Shown in pieces: positions 38,819-47,659 of a DNA stretch of 54,953 nucleotides. Both the position numbers and the translations under genes were made by a program. Within the stretch, counting starts at the first letter, position 1, and the number at the start of each line of letters is the position of its first letter. The stretch is from DASQEH01 sp038239485 (GTDB lineage: Bacteria > Actinomycetota > Actinomycetes > Propionibacteriales > Nocardioidaceae): contig JBBSET010000020.1 of NCBI GenBank assembly GCA_038239485.1, positions 1 to 54,953 on the forward strand, written 5' to 3'. The notes beneath the pieces were generated by a model. It searched no databases. It had not been told where the DNA came from and worked only from the letters and a program-made list of their open reading frames with translations.

Positions 38819-41278
38819 ATGACGCAGTTGGCGAGCATGGGCGGCGACACCGCCGCCGACAACGAGGTGACCGGCGCAGGCGAGTCGGTAGCCCCGGTGC
38901 CATACACCTTGAGCGAGGTGGGCGGGCCCCTGGACCGCGACACCCTGACGAAGCTGGACGCATGGTGGCGGGCTGCGAACTACCTGGCAGTGGGCCAGAT
39001 CTACCTCACCGCCAACCCGCTGGTACGCGAGCCGCTGACGGCGGAGCACATCAAGCCACGGCTACTCGGCCACTTCGGGACTGTGCCGGGGCTCAACCTG
39101 ACGTACGTCCACGCGAACCGGTTGATCGTCGAGCGGGATCTGGACGCGGTGTTCGTGGCCGGACCCGGCCACGGCGGGCCCGGGCCCAATGCCTGCGCGT
39201 GGCTCGAGGGGACGTACTCCGAGCTGTACAGCCACACCCCGCAGACGGTCGCGGGTATGAACGCGTTCTTCCGGCAGTTCTCGTTCCCCGGCGGGGTGCC
39301 GAGTCACTGCGCGCCCGAGACACCGGGCTCGTTCCACGAGGGCGGCGAGCTCGGCTACTCACTCCTGCACGCCTACGGCGCCGCCTTGGACAACCCTGAC
39401 CTGGTCGTCTTCGCCGTCGTGGGCGACGGCGAGGCGGAGACAGGTCCGCTGGCCACCAGCTGGCACGGCAACAAGTTCCTCAACCCGGCCCGCGACGGGG
39501 CGGTGCTCCCGATTCTCGCGCTGAACGAGTACAAGATTGCCAACCCCACGGTGCTGGCGCGGATACCGCAGAGTGAGCTGGCGCAGCTGATGCGCGGCTA
39601 CGGCTACGAGCCGCGCTTCGTCACCGGCGACGATCCGGCCGCAGTCCACCAGGCGATGGCGGCCACGCTGCAGGACTGTCTGGACCGTATCGCCGAGATC
39701 CAGTCCGGCGCCCGAGGCGGCAACGACGCCACCCGCCCCGCCTGGCCGATGATCGTGCTGCGTACGCCGAAGGGGTGGACCTGCCCGCCGATCGTCGACG
39801 GGGTGCAGGTCGAGGGCACGTTCAGGGCTCATCAGGTACCGCTTCCTGCCGCCAAGACCGACGACAGGCACCGGGAGGTCCTGGAGGCCTGGCTGCATTC
39901 GTACCGGCCGGAGGAGCTGTTCGACGAGAGCGGCGCGCCGGTTGGCGAGCTGCTTGCCCTGTCGCCGCGAGGCGACAGGCGGATGAGTGCCAACCCTGTC
40001 TCCAACGGCGGGACGGTCCTGCGAGACCTGCACCTACCGCCCTGGCGAGACTTCGGGGTACCGGTCGAACGGCCCGGCCAGACGTCACACGAGGCGACCC
40101 GGGTGCTCGGCGGGTGGCTGAGGGAAGTGGTTCGGGACAACCCCACGAACTTCCTCGCCTTCGCACCCGACGAGCTGGCAAGCAACCGGCTGCAGGACAT
40201 CCTGGATGTCACGGGGCGCGACTGGCAGTCCGAGGTCGGCGAGTTCGACGAGCGGCTGGACCGCACCGGGCGAGTGGTCGAGGTCCTGTCGGAGCACATG
40301 TGCCAGGGGATGCTCGAGGGGTATCTCGTCACCGGCCGGCACGGCATCTTCACCTGCTACGAGGCGTTCATCCACATCGTCGACTCGATGTTCAACCAGC
40401 ATGCCAAGTGGCTGGAGGCCAGCAGCCACGTGCCCTGGCGGCGTCCGCTGGCTAGCCTCAACTACCTCCTCTCCTCGCACGTTTGGCGCCAGGACCACAA
40501 CGGGTCCACCCACCAGGACCCCGGCTTCCTCGACGTGGTGATGAACAAGAAGCCCGAGATCGTCCGGGTCTACCTGCCTCCCGACGCGAACACGCTGCTG
40601 AGCACGTACGACCACTGCCTGCGCTCACGGCACTACGTCAACGTCGTCGTCGCCGGGAAACAGCCGCAGGCGGACTGGCTGACCGTCGACGAGGCCGACG
40701 CGCACTGCGCGCGCGGAGTCGGCCTCTGGGACTGGGCCGGCCACAACGACGCCACCGGCACGCTTCCCGACGTCGTCCTGGCCTGCGCCGGTGACACCCC
40801 CACCCTGGAGGCGTTGGCCGCGGCGGCGATCCTCCGCGAGCGGCTCCCCGACCTGCGCGTGAGGTTCGTCAATGTCGTGGACCTGATGCGGCTGCTGCCG
40901 GAGACCGAGCACCCGCACGGCATGCCCGACCAGGAGTTCGACACCCTCTTCACTGAGGACCGTCCGGTGATCTTCGCCTTCCACGGCTACCCCTGGCTGA
41001 TCCACCGGCTCACCTACCGCCGCCACAACCACGCGCAGATGCACGTCCGCGGATACAAGGAGAACGGCACGACGACGACCCCGTTCGACATGGTGATGCT
41101 GAACGACCTCGACCGGTACCACCTCGTGATGGACGTCCTGGATCGCGTCCCTGGGCTCGGCGCACGCACCGCCGGCCTGCGCCAGGAGATGGTGGACGCC
41201 CGGCTGAGGGCCCGCACCTACACTCGCGACCACGGCGAGGACATCCCCGAGGTGGCGAACTGGACCTGGCCGCACTGA
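38819..41278 (+). CDS. xfp: Xylulose-5-phosphate/fructose-6-phosphate phosphoketolase
   Basis: The 819-residue TPP enzyme splits xylulose-5-P (and fructose-6-P) with phosphate to acetyl-phosphate and a glyceraldehyde-3-P or erythrose-4-P. The TPP signature GDGEAETGPLATSWHGNKFL starts about residue 202; GPGHGGPGPNACAWLEGTYS, YSHTPQTVAG and GTTTTPFDMVMLNDLDRYHL are family blocks. The length is typical. GGAGAC lies upstream of ATG. It stands alone. Acetate- or acetyl-phosphate-generating flux is inferred. Confidence 0.95.
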   Translation: MTQLASMGGDTAADNEVTGAGESVAPVPYTLSEVGGPLDRDTLTKLDAWWRAANYLAVGQIYLTANPLVREPLTAEHIKPRLLGHFGTVPGLNLTYVHANRLIVERDLDAVFVAGPGHGGPGPNACAWLEGTYSELYSHTPQTVAGMNAFFRQFSFPGGVPSHCAPETPGSFHEGGELGYSLLHAYGAALDNPDLVVFAVVGDGEAETGPLATSWHGNKFLNPARDGAVLPILALNEYKIANPTVLARIPQSELAQLMRGYGYEPRFVTGDDPAAVHQAMAATLQDCLDRIAEIQSGARGGNDATRPAWPMIVLRTPKGWTCPPIVDGVQVEGTFRAHQVPLPAAKTDDRHREVLEAWLHSYRPEELFDESGAPVGELLALSPRGDRRMSANPVSNGGTVLRDLHLPPWRDFGVPVERPGQTSHEATRVLGGWLREVVRDNPTNFLAFAPDELASNRLQDILDVTGRDWQSEVGEFDERLDRTGRVVEVLSEHMCQGMLEGYLVTGRHGIFTCYEAFIHIVDSMFNQHAKWLEASSHVPWRRPLASLNYLLSSHVWRQDHNGSTHQDPGFLDVVMNKKPEIVRVYLPPDANTLLSTYDHCLRSRHYVNVVVAGKQPQADWLTVDEADAHCARGVGLWDWAGHNDATGTLPDVVLACAGDTPTLEALAAAAILRERLPDLRVRFVNVVDLMRLLPETEHPHGMPDQEFDTLFTEDRPVIFAFHGYPWLIHRLTYRRHNHAQMHVRGYKENGTTTTPFDMVMLNDLDRYHLVMDVLDRVPGLGARTAGLRQEMVDARLRARTYTRDHGEDIPEVANWTWPH

Positions 41279-41323
41279 TCAGCCTTGGCCTGGCGGCCGG
41301 GGCTTCTGGCAAGATCTCACCGT

Positions 41324-41989
41324 GTGACGCTCACGCCCTGTTCCGATCTGTCCGCGGCGCGCTGGATCACAACCAGCGACGCGCCCTGGGACCGGCTGGT
41401 CACGTTCGGACCAGCCGGATTCCCGGCCTATGCGAGACTGCGGCTGCTGCCCGATCCCGAGTACGCCGGGCAGAGCGAGAACGAAGCCGAGACCGGCGAT
41501 GGTCTGCCGGAGAGTGCGCAGCTGGCTGCCGTCCTGGAGGTGCTGAGCCGCCATACGCGGACTCCTGACGACTGCTATTTCTGCCTGTGGGACGGCTGGT
41601 TCTCAGACAGCCCAGCAGACGTGGGCGTACGGATGGTCGACCTGCCGACCGGACCGGCCCTGCCTGGGTTGGCGCCGCCCGTCCCGCCCACCGGCAAACT
41701 GCGCCAGCAGGTCGTCGTACCGAACCGTGCCTACTTCCTCTTCCACGGACGTCTCTCGGAGGTCGGTGACTGGGGCACCGCCTTGTCACGCCCCGACCAG
41801 CCGCTAGCGGAACCGCCGGGCCCTGCCTTCGTCTGGCCGGCCGACCACGACTGGTGTGTCGCCCACGACGTCGACCCGCACTGGATCGGCATCGGGGCTG
41901 CCACCTCGGCGATCGACGAGCTCGCCACGCACCCGCTGCTCGACGTCGTCCCAGCGGATCCGGACCAGGATCAGCCTCGATATCGGTGA
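41324..41989 (+). CDS. Conserved hypothetical protein
   Basis: This 221-residue protein lacks signal peptide or helices. A conserved-looking core is TPDDCYFCLWDGWFSD, then VVVPNRAYFLFHGRLSEV and WPADHDWCVAHDVDPHWIGI, with several Trp and two pairs of Cys. I do not recognise a family with a known function. The GTG at 41324 gives the shortest credible N-terminus; a longer frame begins near 41285. It ends just before the inverted repeat at 41996. Confidence 0.65.
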   Translation: MTLTPCSDLSAARWITTSDAPWDRLVTFGPAGFPAYARLRLLPDPEYAGQSENEAETGDGLPESAQLAAVLEVLSRHTRTPDDCYFCLWDGWFSDSPADVGVRMVDLPTGPALPGLAPPVPPTGKLRQQVVVPNRAYFLFHGRLSEVGDWGTALSRPDQPLAEPPGPAFVWPADHDWCVAHDVDPHWIGIGAATSAIDELATHPLLDVVPADPDQDQPRYR

Positions 41990-41995
41990 TCGGCT

Positions 41996-42011
41996 GACGC
42001 GTACACGCGTC
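41996..42011. promoter_or_regulatory. Inverted repeat upstream of sigma factor gene
   Basis: GACGCGT and ACGCGTC flank the two bases AC. It lies between the hypothetical gene stop and the sigma factor. The loop is too small for a full hairpin, so an operator is more likely than a terminator. Confidence 0.3.
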
Positions 42012-42113
42012 CCCTGCGGTATGAAAGGTCGAGGAGAGTGAACTTTCTCCGCTGCTCTTACGTGTCCAGGGTGGAGGTGGGCCACGGACAGCGAGGTAGA
42101 TCTCATCCGCACG

Positions 42114-42617
42114 TTGCACGACCAGCACGCGACTGCGCTGTGGAGCTATTGCTTGCGGCTGACCCGCGGCAACCGTGGGCATGCCGAAGACGTCGTTCAG
42201 GAGACTCTCTTCCGCGCCTGGCGTCACCCCGCGGTGCTGTCGCGAGAGCCTGACTCCGCCCGGGCATGGCTCTACAGGGTGGCCCACAACATCGTCATCG
42301 ACGACTGGCGCAGCACGAGGTCTCGACACGAGATCCCCGTCGAGGACGCGACCCGGATCAAGGACGCCGGACCGCGCGCGATCAGTGAGTCTTTCGACAC
42401 CACCGACGAGTTGTTGCAGGGCTGGCTGGTCGCGGATGCGATGAGGAGTCTCAGCCCAGATCATCGTACGGTTCTGGTCGAGTGCTATTACCGGGACCGG
42501 TCCATAGCCGAGACTGCTCGTCGTCTTGATGTCCCTGAAGGCACAGTGAAGTCGAGGCTGCACTACGGCTTGCGCGCGCTGCGTCTGGCTCTGCAGGAGT
42601 CGGGGGTGGGGACATGA
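42114..42617 (+). CDS. ECF-type RNA polymerase sigma factor (start region abnormal)
   Basis: The protein is about 167 residues from TTG with Region 2 (AEDVVQETLFRAW, then WLYRVAHNIVIDDW) and Region 4 (RSIAETARRLDVPEGTVKSR). Homologues begin with about ten extra residues, and these are present upstream in frame (TDSEVDLIRT). However, no ATG, GTG or TTG precedes them before a stop at 42039. One extra G in the GTGGG before GCCACGGAC would explain this. So either a TTG start at 42114 is used, or an unusual start or an indel lies near 42077-42084. It is coupled to the anti-sigma gene by a four-base overlap. Confidence 0.8.
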   Translation: MHDQHATALWSYCLRLTRGNRGHAEDVVQETLFRAWRHPAVLSREPDSARAWLYRVAHNIVIDDWRSTRSRHEIPVEDATRIKDAGPRAISESFDTTDELLQGWLVADAMRSLSPDHRTVLVECYYRDRSIAETARRLDVPEGTVKSRLHYGLRALRLALQESGVGT

Positions 42618-43276
42618 GCGACGAGCTCTGCCAGGACGACGCTGCGTACGTCGTCGGCGCCCTGTCCCCGACGCAACGCGCGAGATACAGAACCCACCTC
42701 GATGGCTGCGACGAGTGTCAGCGTTCAGTCCGCGAACTTGCGGGACTGCCTGGCCTGCTGGCCAAGGTGCGCCCCGAAGACTTCGACGTCCGCGATGAGC
42801 CGGTGCCTGTCACGCTGCTGACCGGGTTGGTGGCCAGAGTGAATGATCGCCGAAGAAGGCACCGGTGGATAGGCGCCGCCGTCGCCATCACAGCTGCAGT
42901 TGCCGCGCCGCTCGTCGTCGCCACGGTCGATCGCACCGTCCCGCCTCAGCAACACCAGGTCGCCGCTGTTGCCATGACCGACGTCGTCGACACGCCTGTG
43001 CAGGCTCGGGCCCGATTGACCGACGAGCCCTGGGGTACGCAGATCGACCTGTTTTGCACCTACGACAGGGCCGGCCCGTATGGCCGCCAGCCGCAGACGT
43101 ACGTGCTTGTGGTCACCGACAGGGCCGGGACGACCTCCCGGGTCGCTGCAACCTGGAAAGTGGTAGCCGGCGGCGTGTCCACGGTGACGGGCTCCGTGAG
43201 CTGGCCACGCGCGGACATCTCCGAGGTCGAGGTACGCACGCTCGCCGGCTCCGCGGTCCTGCGGCTCACCACGTGA
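42614..43276 (+). CDS. Membrane zinc-binding anti-sigma factor
   Basis: The 220-residue protein carries the ZAS pattern: N-terminal CQDDAAYVVGALSP and HLDGCDECQ (H28, C32, C35). One membrane helix (WIGAAVAITAAVAAPLVVAT) and an extracytoplasmic C-terminal domain (QIDLFCTYDRAGPYGRQPQT) follow. It would hold the upstream ECF sigma at the membrane until a signal is sensed. The ATGA overlap with the sigma gene supports co-translation. Confidence 0.88.
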   Translation: MSDELCQDDAAYVVGALSPTQRARYRTHLDGCDECQRSVRELAGLPGLLAKVRPEDFDVRDEPVPVTLLTGLVARVNDRRRRHRWIGAAVAITAAVAAPLVVATVDRTVPPQQHQVAAVAMTDVVDTPVQARARLTDEPWGTQIDLFCTYDRAGPYGRQPQTYVLVVTDRAGTTSRVAATWKVVAGGVSTVTGSVSWPRADISEVEVRTLAGSAVLRLTT

Positions 43277-43330
43277 GGCGCATTCGTCGTCGCCAGCGCG
43301 CCCCCGAGGCAGAGCGTTGAACCAAAGCCG

Positions 43331-43369
43331 GCACGGCGCCGTAGTACCCGACGTAGGCGGCGCCGGTGC
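43331..43369. terminator. Hairpin after the sigma/anti-sigma pair
   Basis: GCACGGCGCCG (43331-43341) pairs with CGGCGCCGGTGC (43358-43369) with one bulged C and a loop of about 16 bases. It lies 55 bases after the anti-sigma stop. Likely a terminator without T-tract, but the loop is long. Confidence 0.4.
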
Positions 43370-43400
43370 GGCGCCGCGTGGCTGAGCCTCAGGAGGCGCG

Positions 43401-44528
43401 ATGCCCACTCTGTCCAGATCCCGCTCGTTGATGATGACGCTTGCCGCGGTTGGCGCCGTTGGGGTGGTTACCTCCCTGACGACCCCTGTGAGCCAGGCAG
43501 GAACCCCTGCCCAACCGCTGGTGCCCTTGCACGGCAACGAATTTCGCCAGCTCAACCTGGTCGCCGACACCCACGGCGTAGCCCAGATCACCGATCCCAA
43601 CCTGGTCAACGCCTGGGGGCTTGCCTTCTCGCCGACGAGTCCGCTCTGGGTGTCCAACAATGGCACCAACACCTCCACGCTGTACTCCGGCGCAAAGGGT
43701 GGCACCGGTTCCGTCACCCAGGTTCCCCTGGTCGTGAAGATCCCGGGTGGTGGCGCTCCGACCGGGGTGGTCTACAACCCGACCAAGGCATTCGCGCTGT
43801 CGACCCACGCGAAGTCGGGACCGGCGAACTTCATCTTCGCGGGCGAGGACGGAGACATCTCTGGCTGGAACCCAACCGACGACGCCACCAAGGCCGTCCT
43901 CGTCGCGCACACTCCGCACGCCGTCTTCAAGGGACTGACGATGGACACGATGGGTGGCAGGCACTTCCTGCTGGCGACGAACTTCCACCAGAACCGGGTG
44001 GAAGTCTTCAACAGCCACTTCTCTGCGGTCTCGATGCCCCGGGCCTTCCGGAGCGCCACCATCCCGAAAGGGTATGCGCCGTTCAACATCGCCGCCCTTG
44101 GTCGACGCGTGTACGTGACCTATGCGAAGCAGGATGCCGCCCGCAAAGACGACCTCTCCGGCCACGGCCACGGCTTCGTGAATGTATTCACGTCCCGAGG
44201 TCGGTTCCTTCATCCGCTGGTCCGCCGAGGCGTTCTCGACTCGCCGTGGGGACTGGCGATCGCGCCGCGCGGGTTCGGAGCCTTCGCGCACAAACTGCTG
44301 GTCGGGAACTTTGGAAATGGCCGGATCCACGTCGTGAACCGACACACAGGTCGCGTGATCGCGACGCTCCGCAACGCACACGGCAAGCCGATCGCCATCG
44401 ACGGGCTGTGGGGCCTGCTGCCCGGCAACGGGACAGCCGGCCGAAGGTCCGATGTCTGGTTCAGCGCCGGGCCCGACGGTGAGTCCCACGGTCTGCTCGG
44501 GATCCTTCGCGCCCGCCGGGCTCACTGA
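43401..44528 (+). CDS. TIGR03118-family secreted protein
   Basis: The 375-residue exported protein has a signal peptide (LMMTLAAVGAVGVVTSLTTP, cleavage near SQAGTPA) and a beta-propeller-like body. The family blocks are QITDPNLVNAWGLAFSPTSP, LWVSNNGTNTSTLYSG, VVYNPTKAFALS and VDSPWGLAIAPRGFGAFAHK-like sequence. The function is not known. Ribosome site AGGAGG precedes the ATG. It may be under the nearby ECF sigma, inferred only from place. It ends at a strong hairpin. Confidence 0.85.
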   Translation: MPTLSRSRSLMMTLAAVGAVGVVTSLTTPVSQAGTPAQPLVPLHGNEFRQLNLVADTHGVAQITDPNLVNAWGLAFSPTSPLWVSNNGTNTSTLYSGAKGGTGSVTQVPLVVKIPGGGAPTGVVYNPTKAFALSTHAKSGPANFIFAGEDGDISGWNPTDDATKAVLVAHTPHAVFKGLTMDTMGGRHFLLATNFHQNRVEVFNSHFSAVSMPRAFRSATIPKGYAPFNIAALGRRVYVTYAKQDAARKDDLSGHGHGFVNVFTSRGRFLHPLVRRGVLDSPWGLAIAPRGFGAFAHKLLVGNFGNGRIHVVNRHTGRVIATLRNAHGKPIAIDGLWGLLPGNGTAGRRSDVWFSAGPDGESHGLLGILRARRAH

Positions 44529-44534
44529 GCGCGT

Positions 44535-44565
44535 ACGCCGTGTCGGTGCTATGCCGGCACGGCGT
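44535..44565. terminator. Strong bidirectional hairpin terminator
   Basis: ACGCCGTGTCGG (44535-44546) pairs with CCGGCACGGCGT (44554-44565) around a seven-base loop, 12 pairs with one G-U. It lies between the convergent TIGR03118-like and LuxR genes. Confidence 0.7.
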
Positions 44566-44656
44566 CTCCGTCTGCGTCTGACATCTCCACTCGGGCGGCC
44601 ATACGGGACGAATCTCGCAAACGGGGGACGTCGAGGATGCCGGCACCAGGTCGCAG

Positions 44657-45451
44657 CTATAGCGACGACCCTGCCCAGAGTTCATTTCCGGAACCGGCCA
44701 CGGGGCCGAACACGACAGCGAGTGCCGCTGTACGGCTGTGCACGCCCAGACGGACATACGTGTTCTCGAGATGCTTGCGTACAGTGCTCGGCTGGACGTG
44801 CAGGAGGCCTGCGATCGTCCGGTTGTCGTGCCCGGCTCGGACATGAGTCATCACCTGAAGCTCCCGCCGCGAAAGCAGCCGGGCACCAGATGTGCAGGTG
44901 CGGGCACGCTGCGCTGCCACATCAAGGTGCGGCTGTAGCAGGCGCAGAGCCATGTGATCCCACTCCGAGAAGGGCAGGTCTCCGGGTGACCGGTTGAGCA
45001 GCACGCGTCGGGTGTTCCCGGACGGCGACGAGAGCGGCACCACGACGTAGTCCCCCATCTCCCGCTGGCGGTCGTACTCGAAGTCCGCCGTGGCGGCGTA
45101 CCGGCGGCGCGATCCGTGCAACCGCGTCGGCGAGGCCACCGCATACCTCGACTGCGGCCACGCGAACGGTGTGCCTGGCTCGGTGTAGGAGCACACACCG
45201 CACCAGAAGAGCGGCCAGAAGTCTTCGTCGACCTCCGAACCGCTGGCGGCGAGGTCGGCGCTGTCGGTTCCGACGTACCACCTCGCCTGGGATCCCACCA
45301 GGTCGAGCTCGAAGAAGGCCACCGACTCGGCACCCGCCTCAGCTGCAAGGGCGGTCGCCAACTCGAGAAGATCGTCCTCACCCTGACCGCTCTGGGAATG
45401 ACTCGCCTCCAGGATCGCTGCCAACCCGCGCCGGGTGATCGCGCCAGCCAT
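44657..45451 (-). CDS. LuxR-type transcriptional regulator with GAF-like N-terminal half
   Basis: The 264-residue protein has a C-terminal GerE-type HTH (LLSRRELQVMTHVRAGHDNR, TIAGLLHVQPSTVRKHLENT) and an N-terminal sensory-like half with LELATALAAEAGAESVAFFE and DYVVVPLSSPSG. Ligand unknown. The ATG at 45451 has GGGAGG in front; a longer frame would start with basic residues. Convergent with the TIGR03118-like gene. Confidence 0.85.
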   Translation of the reverse strand: MAGAITRRGLAAILEASHSQSGQGEDDLLELATALAAEAGAESVAFFELDLVGSQARWYVGTDSADLAASGSEVDEDFWPLFWCGVCSYTEPGTPFAWPQSRYAVASPTRLHGSRRRYAATADFEYDRQREMGDYVVVPLSSPSGNTRRVLLNRSPGDLPFSEWDHMALRLLQPHLDVAAQRARTCTSGARLLSRRELQVMTHVRAGHDNRTIAGLLHVQPSTVRKHLENTYVRLGVHSRTAALAVVFGPVAGSGNELWAGSSL

Positions 45452-45555
45452 CCCACCTCCCGACTTCGCCTTTCGTCGAATGGTCCCATGACCGCTCACG
45501 GTGGTCTACTCATTTCGGCTACGGCGGATCGGCTGCCGTCATGAAGGGACACCAC

Positions 45556-45873
45556 ATGGTTGCGACTCGAGTTCTCGTCACTGCCGCCTTGTCGGCAGCC
45601 GTTACGTCCATCGTCCTGCACGGATCACCCGCCTCCGCGGCACCGCCGGCGACCGGCTGTCCTCGCGGATTCGATCTACTCTCCGTCGCCGACCTGGCTG
45701 CACTCGGCTACCACGTGCCCGGCATCGTCGATGATCCGGCCAACACCTATGGCATCGGCCACCAACCAGGCAACGGCGACGGCCTGGTGTGCGCCCGGCT
45801 GCTCGGGAAGGTCGACAAGACCACTGGCCAACCCCTGTACGAGTTCGTCGACAACACGCTGCCCTCCTCGTAG
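45556..45873 (+). CDS. Small secreted protein of unknown function
   Basis: The protein is about 105 residues with a signal peptide (VATRVLVTAALSAAVTSIVL, cleavage near ASA) and a short mature domain with two Cys (TGCPRGFDLLSV and GLVCARLL), probably a disulfide. The ATG at 45556 has AAGGGA just upstream and is preferred over that at 45541. Divergent from the LuxR gene, which may control it. No family recognised. Confidence 0.7.
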   Translation: MVATRVLVTAALSAAVTSIVLHGSPASAAPPATGCPRGFDLLSVADLAALGYHVPGIVDDPANTYGIGHQPGNGDGLVCARLLGKVDKTTGQPLYEFVDNTLPSS

Positions 45874-46201
45874 CCGGCGCACAGTCGAGACGGCCCGTTG
45901 CCTGGGTCCGCGCCGGGTCATCGCAATCGCGCGGTATCCGGTTCCGAACCCCCGGATCGAGGTCACCTAGCTGCCGCCCCGAGAACTCCCAGCCGGCGGT
46001 GGCCCCGCGCCCCGCGCCCCGCGCCCCGCGAGATCCGACGTCACGTAGTCCCCCTACGTTCGAGTCGGGATCTCTCCGGGGTGGGGGCGCTCGCTCGCGA
46101 GCCGGACAAGATCCGAGGTTCACGTCCCCCCCGAGTACCTGAACCGATCTTGCGCGTACCTCGCGAGGCGAGCCGCTGAGGGGTCCGCCCCAACGCGGCG
46201 C
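45874..46201. other. GC-rich non-coding gap with a tandem CCCCGCG repeat
   Basis: No gene is convincing in these 328 bases. The segment 46003-46030 is four exact tandem copies of the 7-base unit CCCCGCG. The rest is GC-rich and shows no strong terminator by eye. Confidence 0.5.
46003..46030. repeat. Four tandem copies of CCCCGCG
   Basis: The unit CCCCGCG is repeated four times without change. A short microsatellite-like tract in non-coding DNA, prone to slippage; no role is known. Confidence 0.8.
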
Positions 46202-46480
46202 CTAAGCGCGGGCTGTGTTGCTGTGTCCTGCCCGTAGGTAGACCAGCAGCACAATGATCGAGCCGATGATCGAGCCGATGATGCCGGAGGGCTGGAGGAA
46301 ACCGCTACTGGCGTCCTTGTGGAAGATCAGGTAGCCGAGGAAGCCGCCGACAAATGACCCTACGATGCCGAGCACGATCGTCGCGAGGATGGACAGATGC
46401 TGCCTGCCCGGAATGACGAGCCGCGCAATGGCGCCTGCGACAAGTCCGATGACGATCAGGCTGATGATGAGTCCGAGCAT
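46202..46480 (-). CDS. GlsB/YeaQ/YmgE-family membrane protein
   Basis: The 92-residue protein has three hydrophobic helices (LGLIISLIVIGLVAGAIARL, ILATIVLGIVGSFVGGFLGY, IIGSIIGSIIVLLVYLRAG) with the GxxxG-rich pattern of the transglycosylase-associated family. Stress-linked in some bacteria. It is divergent from the orphan response regulator. Confidence 0.85.
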   Translation of the reverse strand: MLGLIISLIVIGLVAGAIARLVIPGRQHLSILATIVLGIVGSFVGGFLGYLIFHKDASSGFLQPSGIIGSIIGSIIVLLVYLRAGHSNTARA

Positions 46481-46570
46481 GAGTGCCCCTTCTAGTTGGT
46501 ACGTCGTCGACGTACGCCGTTGCGGACCGAGACCACGGTGAGACGGATGCGCTCACTGACGCAATACCAT

Positions 46571-46606
46571 CACCCCTTAGGTGGGTTTACTACACCCCTA
46601 AGGGTG
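46571..46606 (+). promoter_or_regulatory. Paired CACCCCTWAGG operator sites in the response-regulator promoter
   Basis: CACCCCTTAGGTG (46571-46583) and CACCCCTAAGGGTG (46593-46606) are near-palindromic copies whose starts are 22 bases (about two helical turns) apart. They lie immediately upstream of a -10-like TATGGT (46607-46612). Six bases later is the ATG at 46619. Likely a regulator site, perhaps for the LuxR-type protein itself. Confidence 0.5.
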
Positions 46607-46618
46607 TATGGTCGGACG

Positions 46619-47284
46619 ATGCTCGATGATCGCCGGCCGGTACGAGTAGCCCTCGTCGACGACTACGACGTTGTCGTCATCGGGGTTGCCAACATGCTCG
46701 AGCCCTACCGTGACCGCGTCGTGATCGCTGAGCTTGACACCGGCCGCACCGTACGAGACGACGTCGACGTCGTGCTGTACGACTCTTTCGCCCAGCCGGA
46801 GTCCGACCACGAAGAGATCAACGTGCTGGTGGCGAATCCGCACGCACAGCGGGTAGCGATCTACACCTGGAACTTCCACGAAGACCTGATTCGAAGCGCA
46901 CGCGAGCAAGGCGTGTGCGGCTACCTGTCCAAGGCGCTGCCCGCGCGCGACCTCGTCTCTGCGCTCGAGGCGGTACACGCCGGCGACGTCGTGATCAGCG
47001 ACCCACCACGCAGAAAAGGAAGCCCCAGTGGCCTCGACTGGCCGGGACGCCGGGAAGGACTCACCGACCGCGAAGCGGAGATCCTGGCCCTGATCACCCA
47101 AGGCAAGAGCAACGCCGAGGTCGCGGCCCAGACCTACCTGAGCCCTAACACCGTGAAGTCCTACATCCGCACCATCTACCGCAAGATCGACGCAGCCAGC
47201 CGCACCCAGGCCGTGCTCTGGGGAGTGAGAAACGGCTTCACACCAGACCACCACCGCATCGAACACTGGCGAGGCGGCCCCTGA
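46619..47284 (+). CDS. NarL/FixJ-type response regulator
   Basis: The 221-residue protein has a receiver domain (RVALVDDYDVVVIGVANML, likely phosphorylated D55 in LYDSF, conserved Lys in GYLSKALPARDL) and a C-terminal LuxR HTH (LTDREAEILALITQGKSNAE, VAAQTYLSPNTVKSYIRTIY). No kinase gene is adjacent. The ATG at 46619 follows a TANNNT box by six bases, suggesting a leaderless mRNA; the longer frame is basic and unconserved. Confidence 0.85.
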   Translation: MLDDRRPVRVALVDDYDVVVIGVANMLEPYRDRVVIAELDTGRTVRDDVDVVLYDSFAQPESDHEEINVLVANPHAQRVAIYTWNFHEDLIRSAREQGVCGYLSKALPARDLVSALEAVHAGDVVISDPPRRKGSPSGLDWPGRREGLTDREAEILALITQGKSNAEVAAQTYLSPNTVKSYIRTIYRKIDAASRTQAVLWGVRNGFTPDHHRIEHWRGGP

Positions 47285-47659
47285 CCTCCCGCGGTCGGGC
47301 CAACCAGGCAAAGGTGTTTCACGGTTCAGAACCACCGCCAGGGCGAACAGGCGACGATCCCCGTCGCGGATCTCACCGCACTGGCCTGCGACATCGCCGC
47401 AGCTTCCCAGCCTGGAGTGACGTTCGTCCTCCGCTCAGGGCAGACATCGTGGGAGGCTTCTCGCGCTTGCTCACTTCTCAACCCGGGGGTGCGAGGACGG
47501 CGAGGAGATGGGGTACCGCAAGCGCCGCCGCCGAGACTGAGGGAGCCTATGACGAGTTCGCCGCGATACAGCGTCATCCCGGTCGTCGGTCGCCAAGATC
47601 GACGCGCCCGAGCCGGTCATGCGTCCGGGCACGCATTCCTCACAAAGAAGGCGGTGTCC
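47285..47659. other. Gap of 375 bases without a convincing gene
   Basis: A plus-strand frame from about 47324 through 47417 reads VADLTALACDIAAASQPGVT then FVLRSGQTSWEASRAC, which may be a remnant or chance. It joins, without a clear start, the frame upstream of the VOC gene. No promoter or terminator is clear by eye. Confidence 0.4.

Noticed and set aside
47324..47659. Upstream extension of the VOC gene frame
   Set aside because: It lacks a good start and ribosome site; the VOC domain starts at 47660. A remnant cannot be excluded, so it is reported as a gap.
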